Part shown: piece after piece, positions 50,348 to 62,067 of the stretch
Layout of the letters: every line of letters begins with the position of its first letter
Position numbering within the stretch: position 1 is the first letter of the stretch
Source of the DNA: Tetrahymena elliotti 4EA
Taxonomy: Eukaryota; Ciliophora; Oligohymenophorea; Hymenostomatida; Tetrahymenidae
Direction of reading: 5' to 3'
Length of the DNA stretch: 64,000 bases
Assembly: GCA_000231825.2 (NCBI GenBank)
Contig: JH720336.1
Location: 252,235 to 316,234, forward strand
Made by a program: the position numbers and the translations under genes
The notes under the pieces: model-generated
Database searches by the model: none
What the model saw: only the letters and a program-made list of their open reading frames with translations
Told to the model about the DNA's origin: nothing

Positions 50348-51589
50348 TCATTAATTGATCATTTTATAATAATATTTATATTTATTTTTGATTTTTTGGT
50401 TTTTAAGATCTTTTAATTATTCAATGTTTTAAACATAGTATTTTTCTAAGAAAATTTATGTTTGCACTGAATATTCAACATCTTCATAAAGTAGAGATAA
50501 TTCTTTTTTCAAGTAATCTTCATAGTTTTGCTACTTATGCATGAGTCTTTATCTATAATGAATAAGTTATTACAATTCATACAAATCGATATCTATTTCT
50601 ACTATGATAAAGCCATATAAACATTACATGTTTGGTATTGCATCTCCATCAAATCCATGACTAATACTCTTTTTTGTAAATTTAAGTTTGATAGGAAATC
50701 CATCAAAAGTATTAATCTGCTACTCATAATATTCTTCAATTAAACCTTTGGTCATATTACATACTCCTTATAATCCTAAAAAAGAAATATCTGCTTTTTC
50801 TCTTATCAAATCTAGTCTCTTATTTCTCATGAGTATCTAACTCAAGGCACTGCTTTCTATTCCTAATAATTATAGATATGACTTAGAATATCCTGTACGA
50901 GCTATTTCTGGATCCCCCTCACATAAATTTAAGCGTAAAATTGTGTAATAAAACATTTAATTAGGATTATTTTAGCAAAAGTACTGAAGATAATTAAAGC
51001 AATGCTATAAATACAACTAATATTCTACTTCTTTAGCATCTTTCATTTCTTCTGTCACTACAGTTTAGAGGTAACTTTTAATGTCATACATAATTTATTC
51101 AGTTTAAGTTAAGATTTAATAAACTTTCTAAAAATCTATATTTGGTACATACTTTAAGAAGTTTAATGCATCTTAAAACTTGTTTTTTTTATATATTTTA
51201 TCATTAGAATATGATATGTCAAGAACACCTAATTTATGTAATTCCGCTACCTATAATACTCTTTACTACCAATATCCAAAGCTAATTTAATCTAAATTAT
51301 AATTAAACCTTATAGCTCCATCACTAGTGATTGTAAAGCCATTAAATAAACTGAATGTTTGATTATATTCATTCAAATATGGATTAATATAAATACAATT
51401 CCAATTTGGTTATTTGATTTTTGATACTAAATCTCTAGAATCATTTTAATTGGAAGTATCTTAGCTAAATTATTTTTAATTTTATGGTGTTTCAAACAAC
51501 TCTTATTTTGTTTCTTCAGTTTAAAAACTATCAAAGGCTTCTGGATTATATTGAAAATCTGCAAACTCAAAATTTAATTCTGATTCCAT
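50348..51589 (-). CDS. Array member 6: PAS-like paralogue, acidic N-terminus
   Basis: Single exon, 413 residues, ATG 51587-51589, TGA 50348-50350. The leader is acidic and aromatic (MESELNFEFADFQYNPEAF). Core motifs are ITSDGAIRFNYN, SFGYWQQ, TGYSKSYLQLLGIE, MRNKRLDLI, NTFDGFPIKL at about residue 294, VEIDIDLYELQQLIHYRQR and YLKKELSLLYEDVEYSVQTQ. The C-terminal block is the most diverged of the set (KKELSLLYED). The tail after it is lysine- and tyrosine-rich. Confidence 0.88.
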
Positions 51590-52368
51590 TAAAACAAACA
51601 ATACAAAATAGATTAATTAGTAAGCAATTCTAAGCTTTTTGTTCAGTTTATTTCAAAAATTTATTATATGCCAAATAATATCAAAAATTAAGAAGGCTTT
51701 ATATTGAATGAAATAGTTTTTATCAGGCTCAAAATATGTAAATTGTAAGAAAAAGTATTCTGATAAAATGCAATAAAAATTATCTATTTTATTCATTTCA
51801 ATTAGCTTATTCATTTATTGTTAAGATTTTTATTAAATTAAAAATACTTCAAAATAGATCAACCTTTAAATCACTCTCTCAATCAATCAATTTTATTAAA
51901 TTAACAAACAAAGCCAATTTTTAAATGAAACTATTTACTTAAATAATTATTGTTTATTATTTTATAAAAAATTTATATTTATTAAATCTCAAAAATAGTG
52001 AAATACTTCTCACATTTTTTAAACCATAATAATTGGTGTTTTTGATTGTTTTCAATTTTAAAAATTTAATTAAGATTTACCTTGTTTACAATTTAGTTGT
52101 TTTTGCTAATTCACCTAAATCAAAATATGTTTGTATTTATTTTTAATAAAGAGAATTTGAAATAACCTAATAAAAAAAAACTATTATAATATATAATATA
52201 TTTTTCTTATGAATGAGAGTTACAAATGACTTATCATGAAAATTTAAATTATAAAATAGAGTTACATAGATATATTTTTTTAAAAGTTTTTTAGAGTTAA
52301 TTTTTAATATTTTTTAAAGTAATTAATTAATTATAGTTTTATTATTTTATTAATTTATTTCTACTAAT
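51590..52368. other. Array spacer 6-7
   Basis: This is 779 bp of AT-rich DNA. No motif is seen beyond general composition. Confidence 0.5.
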
Positions 52369-53655
52369 TCAAGATTAAATATATCTATATCCACATACTT
52401 TAGAAAAATCTTACTTTTTTAACTATTCAATCTCTTTCAGGTTGCCTATATTTTGAGAGTAGAATTTTTCAAATAAATAATATGAATCAACAGTGTATTC
52501 CACATCTTCAAATAGATAAGAAAGCTCTCTTCTCAAGAAGTTTTCAATATTGATTTAATTTGACTTTTAGCTGATATTTTATCTATATTGAATTAATTAT
52601 TGTAAATCTTTAAGATCAACATCTATTTCGGTTATTATAAACTGATATTCGCTTTCATCTCCTATAAATTTAGGGATTCCAAATAAGTTTGTGTAATTTT
52701 TCTTGAACAATTTAATTTTAATAGGGTATCCATCAAAAGTTGTAATTTCTTATTCATAATATTCTTATTTATTTGACTGATACATAACTGATAAAGCTTG
52801 TAGACTTATATTGGTGATATCTGATTTATTTTTTGCTAGATCTATTTACTTTCTTCTAAGTAAGAGTTAACTGAGTGAACTATAATCAATTCCTAAAAAT
52901 TCCAAATAAGTCTTTGAGTATCCTGTGTGATAATACTCCATATCCTACAATTTCACATTGAGTCTGCTGATCTGGTAATGAAACATTTTAATTGGATTTA
53001 ATTTACTGTATTCTTCTATAAACGAGAAAAATAATTTAGTATAACTTTCAAATTCCTGATTTTTAAAATTTTATCTGGAGTCATTATTTTCTGCTAAAAG
53101 CTACTAACCTATGAATTATCTTATTTATTTTATTGATGTTTCTGTTTTTTAGAAGCATTTACTTGCAAATTCAAAGGGAAAATTTTATAAAGAACTCATA
53201 AAGTTGATAGCTTATTATGTGGAGTGCTTTCTCAATTAATTATTCCTCTATTATTATATATTTATAATATTTAGTTTAGGAATATCTTCTATTTGTATGG
53301 CATTTTATTATTATTATAATCCAAAGCAAAATTAATTTGTGTTATCTAAATATCTAACAACTCCATCATTTGTAATATATAACCCTGTATATATATTAAT
53401 CTAGAGATCCAAAAAATTCATAATATCTTAAACATTATAAGCAGGCTATACTTTTTAGTTTTTTTAATATGAATACTAACTATTTTAATGTTATGATTCA
53501 TCTTCATCATTTATTGATTATTGAAAAAAACTACTTTTTTCATCCCTCTGGTGTTAACTTTCGGAAACAGAATTTAAAGAATTAGATTAGTAAGGAAAAT
53601 GTTAACTCATTAAATGTAAAGTATTATCAGAATTCATTTGAATTTCTTCGCTCAT
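52369..53655 (-). CDS. Array member 7: PAS-like paralogue, Q/S-rich N-terminus
   Basis: Single exon, 428 residues, ATG 53653-53655, TGA 52369-52371. The first about 80 residues are Ser/Gln/Asp-rich and weakly acidic (MSEEIQMNSDNTLHLMSQHF). Core motifs are ITNDGVVRYLDN, FCFGLQQQQ, TGYSKTYLEFLGID, LRRKQIDLA, TTFDGYPIKI at about residue 306 (Tyr for the usual Phe), TEIDVDLKDLQQLIQYRQN and FLRRELSYLFEDVEYTVDSY. No intron or internal TGA. Confidence 0.88.
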
Positions 53656-54497
53656 TATTTCTACTTTAACCAAGCTCTATCAATATTAGTCACTTATTTT
53701 TTTGCTTTTAGCAAATAATTTGATAAAAATAATGATTTAATTTGATTCAATTCTATTTATTAATTAATTAGAAACCACAAAAATAAGACTAGCACAAACT
53801 TCTAATGTTTAATGTTAAGAATAATAAAAGAAAAAAAAGATGTATTTGTAATTATAAAAACATTAATTATTTCATCTATTTGTAAATAATATTATTCATC
53901 TCACATCTCATGAGTGTTTTTTTATTTAAACAAAATCTATATTTCAGATGATCTAAATAAGTTTAAAATAAACTTGGAAATTATTATAAATATGAGAATT
54001 GAGTAATTTATTCTAAGATTTTTGTTTTTATTATAATTAGAGGGGAAAAAGAAAATGAAAAAAAAATGTTTTCATTAAGAAATTATTTTTGCCAAATTAA
54101 TAATAATAGACCACTTACTTTAGAAATACAGTTTAGAATTCAAGGTTGCTATAGGGTACTTAATTTACAGAAATAGTTTATCTTTGATACTTTTATTTAA
54201 TGATATTTTTTTTTTCATAAAAATTTCTTTTTTTTCTCTAAATTAAGTAAGGTCAGCTAAGCGAGCTGATCATATCAAATCTTAAAAAAGTGTATTTTTT
54301 ATTTTGCATCAAAACAAAAGTTAATTTCACATTTTTCTTAATTAATAGCCTTATTGCATAAAATGGAAAATAAAAATGATTTTTTTATTTCTAAAATAAA
54401 AGCATAAATTAGTTATGTTTAAATTTGAAAAAATTTTTTCTACTTTGACTGAAACATGAAAAAATAAATTATCAATTTTTTAAGAAGAATAAAATTG
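53656..54497. other. Array spacer 7-8, with a GC-rich hairpin
   Basis: This is 842 bp of AT-rich DNA. It holds the inverted repeat at 54251-54271; otherwise nothing is recognised. Confidence 0.5.
54251..54271. other. Short GC-rich hairpin
   Basis: GGTCAGCT (54251-54258) can pair with AGCTGATC (54264-54271) around the loop aagcg, giving seven Watson-Crick pairs and one G.U pair. It stands out in AT-rich spacer DNA, 250 bp beyond the stop codon of array member 8. It could be a 3'-end signal or chance. Confidence 0.45.
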
Positions 54498-55709
54498 TCA
54501 ATTTTTGAGTGCAATTTTCTTTTTTTGCTATTAGAGTTGTTGAATATTTTGGTTATAATATTTTTCTATGAATCTTTGAGAACAAACAGAATACTCAACA
54601 TCTTCAAAACGATATGAAAGCTCTCTTTTAATAAATTCATCTAAATTTTGCTTTTAATTTTAAGAATTTTGTGAAATTCTTAGCCTATATTCTATTAATT
54701 ATTGTAAGTTGTAGATATCGATATCTATTTCAGTGAAAGTTAAAATGTATTCACAGGTTAAATTTTTTACTTGATAATTAGACTTGAATAAATCATTTAA
54801 ATTTCTTTTTTTTTAGATTATCTTTAATGTAAAACCATCAAATGTTGTGATACTGGATTAATATATTTCTTCATTAAGTGATTTCTCAATTACTTCCAGA
54901 GCATATAAAGACTAGTTAGTGATATCTTCTTTTTTACTCATTAAATCTACTTGCTTGTTTCTGAAAAAAATTTGTTTTAGAGAGTCATTATCTAAGCCTA
55001 ACAACTCTAAGTAAGCTTTTGAGTACCCCATTTATACTTATTCTAAATCTTTCAACTAAAAATTTAATCGGCCAATAGAATACCAAAACATCTAATTAGG
55101 ATTGTTTTAATTATACAATTCTAAGTAACTATTGCAAAAATTAATAAATTTTATAAATTCTTAATCTTTTTGAATTTATAAATATTTTGTGTTTACATCA
55201 ACTAATTAGCTAGATAAAAACTATTACATCATTTCATTTTTATTGAGCATCTCATATACTTTTTAATAATTGCAGTTATATACTTTTTACATAAAGTCTA
55301 GACCATCATTTATATCATTTTTATAAAGATTTTAGTCTCTTATCATCTAAATATTAATAACTCCTAAGTTTTTATTTTCTTCTACAAGTTAAACTATTTA
55401 CTGCTAGTATCCAAAGCTTACAGGATCTAATGAAGCTGATAATCTTAATACTCCATCACTTGTAATAGTTAAACCTGTCATGAAATTTAGGGTACTTTAT
55501 TATGCGAAAAATGAGGGATTGATTTAAACAATTTAAGTTAAATTTGATTCATTTTTATTTTTTTAGCTAAGCAAAGTATTTTATTGAGAAGGCTGTCTTT
55601 AATTATATTCATCCTCAGTTATGATTCTATCTTATAAGTGTAATTCAGTTATTTATTATTCTGATTGCTTGCTATCTTCTATTGAATATTCAAAAGGTGT
55701 GAATTCCAT
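54498..55709 (-). CDS. Array member 8: PAS-like paralogue, acidic N-terminus, outermost copy
   Basis: Single exon, 403 residues, ATG 55707-55709, TGA 54498-54500. The leader is acidic (MEFTPFEYSIEDSKQSEQQ). Core motifs are ITSDGVLRLSAS, SFGYQQQ, MGYSKAYLELLGLD, FRNKQVDLM, TTFDGFTLKI at about residue 289 (Thr for Pro), TEIDIDIYNLQQLIEYRLR and FIKRELSYRFEDVEYSVCSQ. It marks the 5' end of the array in transcription order and is divergent to the MGSCAGK gene 1.4 kb away. Confidence 0.88.
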
Positions 55710-57092
55710 AATTATATCAAATAAAAATATTGGCTTACAATAATATTAAATTTAAATAATCAATCTAAAATAAATGTTACAATCAGTGGTAATTGAAAAA
55801 AAATAATAATGAGTTTTTGATATCAAACAAATTTCACAAGTTATAATGAACTAGACAAATGAATAAACAAGCAAATAAAAAGAAGGTAAATAAATAAAAA
55901 ACAAGCAGACTGGGTTTAGTGTAAGGAATCAGATTTTTCAATCGAGTGATAAGGAAATATAATTAGTTGATTTAAGCATAATAATAAATTGAAAATAATG
56001 AATTATAATATATGTTGAATGTAATGTAACATTGACATTCTCTACAATAAAATTCTATAAAACAAATATTTGAGTTAATGATAAGGTGATATTTAACCAA
56101 AATATCTTGTATTATTTCTGAGGAATAAAATTTCTCTTAAACTGCTTGTCAAGAATAATTGCTGTTTTGTCTGAAAAGACCAGTATTTTTTTGTTTTATA
56201 AAATAATTGTATTGTAATTAACCAAAGCAATGGTAAATGCTAAAAATAAATAATTTTAAATATTTAAAAGTAATTAAATTAGTATGAATACAAAATCATA
56301 TACTTAATTTGAATCTCTATTTTTTTTATATTAATTGCAATCTATTTCTAACTTTTATTACAATTATAAACTTCTTTCTATCTAATTATAGTATAAAGTA
56401 GATAGATGTGCAGATCAGAGTAATAAAATTAGTACTTCTTCTATTCCACTTTATTATTTTACAAAGATATTTTTTTAAGTGTATGTAAGTAGTGGGTTTT
56501 TCTCTTGGCGAATTTAAAAAATTCTACAATAAAATGAAGATTTACTGCCATAAATTAACGTTTATGTAAATATGCAGCTATAACAACATCTCTTAGATAA
56601 AATTTAATTGCCAGTAACTGCAGCTAGTGAAGGAAAAATAAATTTTCCTTAATTTTGGTAAAAAATTAGTGCATAAAATTATTGTTGCAATAAATACTTG
56701 ATTGAAAAATTAATGCATGAAAAATTAAATTATTTAACGTTAATATTTGGTCTTTGATAAAATATTGCAAAACTGTTCTTTGAAAAATATATGCATAACT
56801 TGCTTGCTTTTGTAATGTGCTGTATTGTGTTATTTACTTTATGATACATTTTGCAAATTTAGGAAAAGAAACAAATATATTCAAAAGAACTAAACACACA
56901 TTCATTCATTCATATATTCAATGAATAAATCAATCTATGAATTGATAAATGTATCACAACAAATTAAAGATTGTTATAAACTAATAATTAAATATAATTA
57001 TTAACTTTGATCAAAAAAGAAAAATTATTAAATTTCATTCAATCATTCAATTTAAATCACAAAACAACTAATTAATTATTTATTATATTTCA
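55710..57092. other. Divergent intergenic region
   Basis: This is 1.4 kb between array member 8 (minus) and the next plus-strand gene, so it should hold two promoters. It contains short (attc)n-type tracts near 56890. No gene is seen. Confidence 0.55.
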
Positions 57093-58565
57093 ATGGGATC
57101 TTGCGCTGGTAAATCATAAAGGCTAAGAAATGTTTAAGGACTTGCAAAAAAGGAGAATGGATAATTTTCTCAAAAAGGATAGAGCAGTAATAAATCAATA
57201 TCTGCAAACCATGAAAATATTACAAAAAATGAAGAATAAAAAATCAATCAAAATGTTGGAGATCAGCTAAATAATTAAGTACAAGCTAGTAATAAAGAGA
57301 TAGTCAATTAATAAAACGAATCTTAAGTGTAAGAAGATAAAACAATTGATGTTACATAAAAATAAGATCCACTCTAAGGAGATGGTTAAAAAATGTTAAA
57401 TCACATAGAGAATTAGGAAGATGAGGAGGAAAAAACTGAAGCTGTTAAGGCTAAAAATACAATTCATAACTTGGATTAGCAGTCAACATATTTTACAACT
57501 CACCTCAATGAATTGACATCCAAAAAGGATTGCTAATCTTCCGAAACTTCCACAAATATGCGTCCTAAAAAGCCCACAAAAGTTAATACATATGATGTAG
57601 GAATAGTGGTGTAAATATTTGAACCAACATAAAATTCAATGGATGATGTATTCTCTATAAATGAAGTAGATGAAGAGGTCGAAGAAGATAGTTAAGAAGT
57701 AAACAATTTATTAATTAAAAAACTTAGTAAATTTTCTTATCAACGAAAAATCTTTGAAAATTAAATGATTAAATAGACTAAATCAATTCTAGTTTTCTTC
57801 TAATTTGTTTAATTTATAAGAAAGCTCATTTATTTTTTACTAATTATCGATTCCCGCTTTTAAAACTCTATTCATGATTGATTTATAGATAGATAGATAA
57901 ATTAGTAAATAGATAAATAGAGCATTCATTTTTTTCACTGGGGTTCTTAGGTTACCTAAAAATGCATACATAATCTAAAGAAATTTTAACAAAATTATTC
58001 TATCTTTTTTAAATAGTCAAAGTAAGACACACATACATACATACATATTATATAATTTTGGGAGAAGTTCTATCTATTTCTTTAGCTTAGCTTTTTTTTA
58101 AAGATATTAACCATTCAATTCATACTTTTTTCTAGTAGAGAGAAAATTAAGAATCACTTTTCACAATTTAAGTATATCACATTTTCAAAAAGAATTAAAT
58201 GATGACTGATTTATTTATTAGCAACAATGATTAGAATGGAATTTTTTTAATTTCAGAATTTTGAGGTGATTACGTATTGGAAATTGTAGACCATAGACAA
58301 AAAAGAATAAAAAATTATATTTTAAATTATTATTACTCCAGTGAAATCCCAATCAATAAACTAATTTTACACTAATTAAAAAATATAAATTTGTTGAATT
58401 TATTATTTAAATAAATTTTGTAAAAATAGAATCTAACTGATGAAAATGAAGAGAATATAGCTCAAAAGAATCAACATTTTTAAAACCTAAAAGACGATAA
58501 AAACTAATTGTAAATTATTTAATTTCTCTATTACATTTTTATTTGTTAGAAAAAACCATTCCTGA
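57093..58565 (+). CDS. Small hydrophilic protein with N-myristoylation/palmitoylation start
   Basis: Modelled as three exons (57093-57698, 58430-58509, 58550-58565), 233 residues, phases consistent. The start MGSCAGKSQRL fits an N-myristoylation site (Gly2, Ser/Ala/Lys following) with Cys4 as a possible palmitoylation site, so membrane attachment is likely. The rest is hydrophilic, rich in Q, N, K and E, with an acidic stretch (NEVDEEVEEDSQE) at the end of exon 1. No domain is recognised. The first intron is 731 nt. Read-through from exon 1 would give a different, hydrophobic end stopping further into the intron, so the downstream exons are less certain than exon 1. Confidence 0.7.
57887..57899. 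repeat. Short (AGAT)n run in intron
   Basis: Three agat units lie in the first intron of the MGSCAGK gene. A (catacata)-type run follows at 58029-58047 in the same intron. Confidence 0.6.
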
Positions 58566-60259
58566 ATAAAAATAAATTGCTTAATTAATTAAAATTCAAT
58601 CCAGCAATAATTTTCTATAGAGGAAGAAATACTTACTATTTCAAATGTTTTCTTCAAAATACTTAAACCTTTTTCTTTTTCAATTACAAATAGCATAATA
58701 TTCAATACAATTTAGTAAAGAAATCCTAATGATGTATTGTCATCTCTATCGAATTCCAAATTAAGTCATTCTGATATATAAGAAGAACATCTTGAATGAG
58801 TTCTATAAATAGATCATGTATTTAATATAGACATATTAAGAAAATGTCCCTAATCTAAAAATTACATTCTCCTCTTTGATAATTATAAATTTTTGGATAG
58901 TCTATAAGCAGCTTAACTAATCATTTAGCAAGCATTTTTTGTTAATCAACTATCAAGTTTGATAATTAAATTTATGTTAATAATTTAATTCTTGTCTATT
59001 CAATCAACATAATGAAATAGACGAGTGAAAGGGAGAAATAAAATTCCTCAATTTAAATAAAATATTAATAAAACAGTACACATTTATTTATAAAAAACTA
59101 ACTCACTATCAATCTCACTCACTTGGCAGGCAGGTTTTTGGAAACAAATGCCTCTTAGCAGTTTAATCTATTTAATTATTCACTCACACTCAAATCTTAT
59201 AGAAATATTAAATCTCTCTTGAATATAATACTTTATATCTTGATTATAATAAAAAAATTATAAAATCTAAACATTATATCTAATGAAAAACAAAAATTAA
59301 TTAATTAATTAATTAAAACTAAAATAATTTATTATCCTTTGTAAATAACCAATACAGATATTTATGTTTTTTGTTTGAATTCACTTATTAATCACTCAAT
59401 CAATTTTCAACAATCACTAATTTTCTTTTTAAGTATTGTTTCAATTATTTTAAAAAAAATAAATTTAAAATATGGAAATGCCAACTCAATTTAAAAACTA
59501 TCTAGCTTTGATTTATTGTTGAGAAATAAAAAAGTTAAATCAGGCCTATCATTGTATACGTCCAGAATACGGTCACGATTTTGGCTTTTATCATCATTAA
59601 ACTTTGTTTTGTGAAATGAATATACAAATACATAATTATTATTTCAAAAATATATGATTTTAAATTTATTTAAGTAACCAAGTGTTTCCTTTGCTTTTTT
59701 AATGGGTTCCTTATTAATTTATAAAATCATACCCATGTTAATTAATTAGCTGCTCATAAATTTGAGATCTCTTTTTTAAATTAATTTCAAGCTGTTAAAA
59801 ATCATGAAAAATACATTTTTTTAAATGGTATTTACTTTACAATTTTTAAATTAAATATTATTGCACATTTATTTTGTATAAAGCGTATCCTTAATAGATT
59901 TAATTGCCATTTCATAAGTTTATTAAATCTCTTCCTTTGCACTCTTAATTAAATAACTAAAGAAAAAAATACGAATATCTAAAAATAATACAAAAAACTA
60001 AGAATCTTTTAAAAAAAATTATTTAACCAAAATTTGCTGATGTATTCTAAGTTTTGAAATATTGAAAAAAGATAGTCAATGATTCTATAAAAAGTGGTTT
60101 ATTATTAAATTGCTGCATTTAAACATTGAAAATAAAAAAAATATGTACAAATAAAATTTGTTTGATTTTTTCAATTATTTAATTTATCAGATTATCAAAC
60201 ATAAGCATTAATTTAATAAACAAAGTAATAAATAAGAAAATTTTCTAAAGCCAATAAAA
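58566..60259. other. AT-rich intergenic region with a possible gene remnant
   Basis: This lies between two plus-strand genes. Around 58640-58990 there are overlapping plus-strand frames with moderately protein-like composition, one interrupted by a TGA at about 58798. A run of aatt units lies at 59296-59315. Nothing is firm enough to call a gene. Confidence 0.4.
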
Positions 60260-61047
60260 ATGGTAAAATAAAGCGATTACATTTGAATTATAAAAAAAGC
60301 TATAAATTTATACATGCAGATAGTTAATAAAATATCTTATAAATTAAATAGATTAGATTTATTCTCTTGCAAAACAGATAAGGAAAAACTAGACTTGCCA
60401 AATGGTATGTCGACTATGATGAATAAGAAAAGTAAAAATTATAAGGAGAAATTAACCGTATTATTGTTTATCGTGATAGAAAGCACACTAATTTCTTAGA
60501 AGTAATTAACTATTTTACATTTAAGCTTAGATATCTATTTAATCCTAAAGAGCATCTACATAAAATAACTAATTAATTCTATTTTAAGGAAAATATTTTA
60601 GCATTTAGATTATTTATTCAATAATTTAAAGAATTTAAAATGAAACCCAAGGCAAGCCAAAAATGTTTTTAATTTTATTTTTAAAAATAGTTCAGAAACT
60701 ATAAAATTATTTATAAGAGATATGCTGGTCTATTCTTTTCCATTTGCGTTGATACAACAGATAACGAACTCACATATCTTGAAATGATTCATTTATTTGT
60801 AGAAGTCTTAGATTCTTATTTCAGCAACGTTCGTGAACTCGATATTGTATACAATTTCCACAAGGTAACAACTAATCAATCAATTATCAAGATAAAATAA
60901 AATATTATTTTAAATTATAACATAAACTTTTTAAAAATTATTTAGGCTTTTGGTATTTTAGATGAAATGATTATTGGAGGAGAAATTATGGAAACAAGTA
61001 AAAGTTAAATTTTGGCTGCATTGAGACAAGTTGAGCTTTTAGAATGA
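60260..61047 (+). CDS. AP-2 clathrin adaptor complex, sigma subunit
   Basis: Four exons, 60260-60262 (ATG alone), 60352-60501, 60691-60864 and 60946-61047, give 142 residues, the size of AP2S1 in other eukaryotes. The small sigma chain holds together the AP-2 core that links cargo and clathrin in endocytosis at the plasma membrane. The sequence runs [20 protein letters not shown], then [58 protein letters not shown] and [15 protein letters not shown], matching the longin-like sigma fold throughout. The IRFILLQNR start favours sigma-2 over sigma-1 or sigma-3. The one-codon first exon is inferred because it supplies the only in-phase ATG next to a donor site. Confidence 0.95.
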
Positions 61048-62067
61048 AAATAGAAAAATATAATTTTAAATTAAAAATTCATGCAATAAACTGTTTTTTA
61101 TGAATGTAATATATTGTGTAATTATCTTTCTTAAAGAAATCGTAACAATTCTACTTTCTTTCAAAAATTGTATTAATTATTTGTTTTATTTCATCAAATT
61201 ATATAGCTGAATAATTATTTCATTCCGATTTAATCTTTACTATAACTATTATGAATGTTTTCATAGTAGCTTAGTTGTTAGTATTTGGATTTAATTACAC
61301 TTATATATTGTAATTTTTCTATTTTGTAGAGAATAATTTTAAAGTGGTGTAGATCTTCATATTGTTCAGTGTACTATTAGTAGCATCATCTCTTTATATT
61401 ATAAAAAATGCAATTATTTTTTAATGCAGAAAAATAAATTGGTTTAAAAAGCTCATTAAAAACAGGATTTATAAATATATTCAAATATGGTTTAAAAAGA
61501 AATTTATTTATTTATACGAAAAGTATCTTTGATTTTAGATTTAACTAAGATAAATAAAAGAGGATAAACATAAACATTGAATAATTAAGTAGATAAAAGG
61601 CAAAAATAAATTAAAATATGAATTATACTTTGTTCTATTTCCTTCGTAAACCTCAATTTTTCTAAATTTTCTAAAATAATTCATTTAAAATATTCTAATT
61701 TTCTAAAATTTTTAACACAAAAAAAAATTTATTTGAGTTTCTTTTCTTTATAATTCATTAATGAAATAGGGATCTTTTTTAGCTAAAGAAGATATATAAA
61801 GAGGCTTTAATAGGATTAATTTATTCTATCAGATAATTTTTGCAAGTATTTAATCACCATTAATAAATAAATAATAAAAAATAGTTATTCGTGAAAGGAA
61901 TGATCAATATCGAATGATTAAGATATATTTATTATTGGAGCTAACTAATATATTGTTTGTTTTGTTGTTTCTTTTATAAATTTGATTAATTTTTCAATCA
62001 TTTTGCAAAAAGAAAAATTTAATTGTTAGGATATTTCATTCACATTTAATATTACAATTTTGTTGAA
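61048..62067. other. AT-rich intergenic region
   Basis: This is 1 kb between the AP-2 sigma and WD40 genes, both on the plus strand. No feature is seen. Confidence 0.55.
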
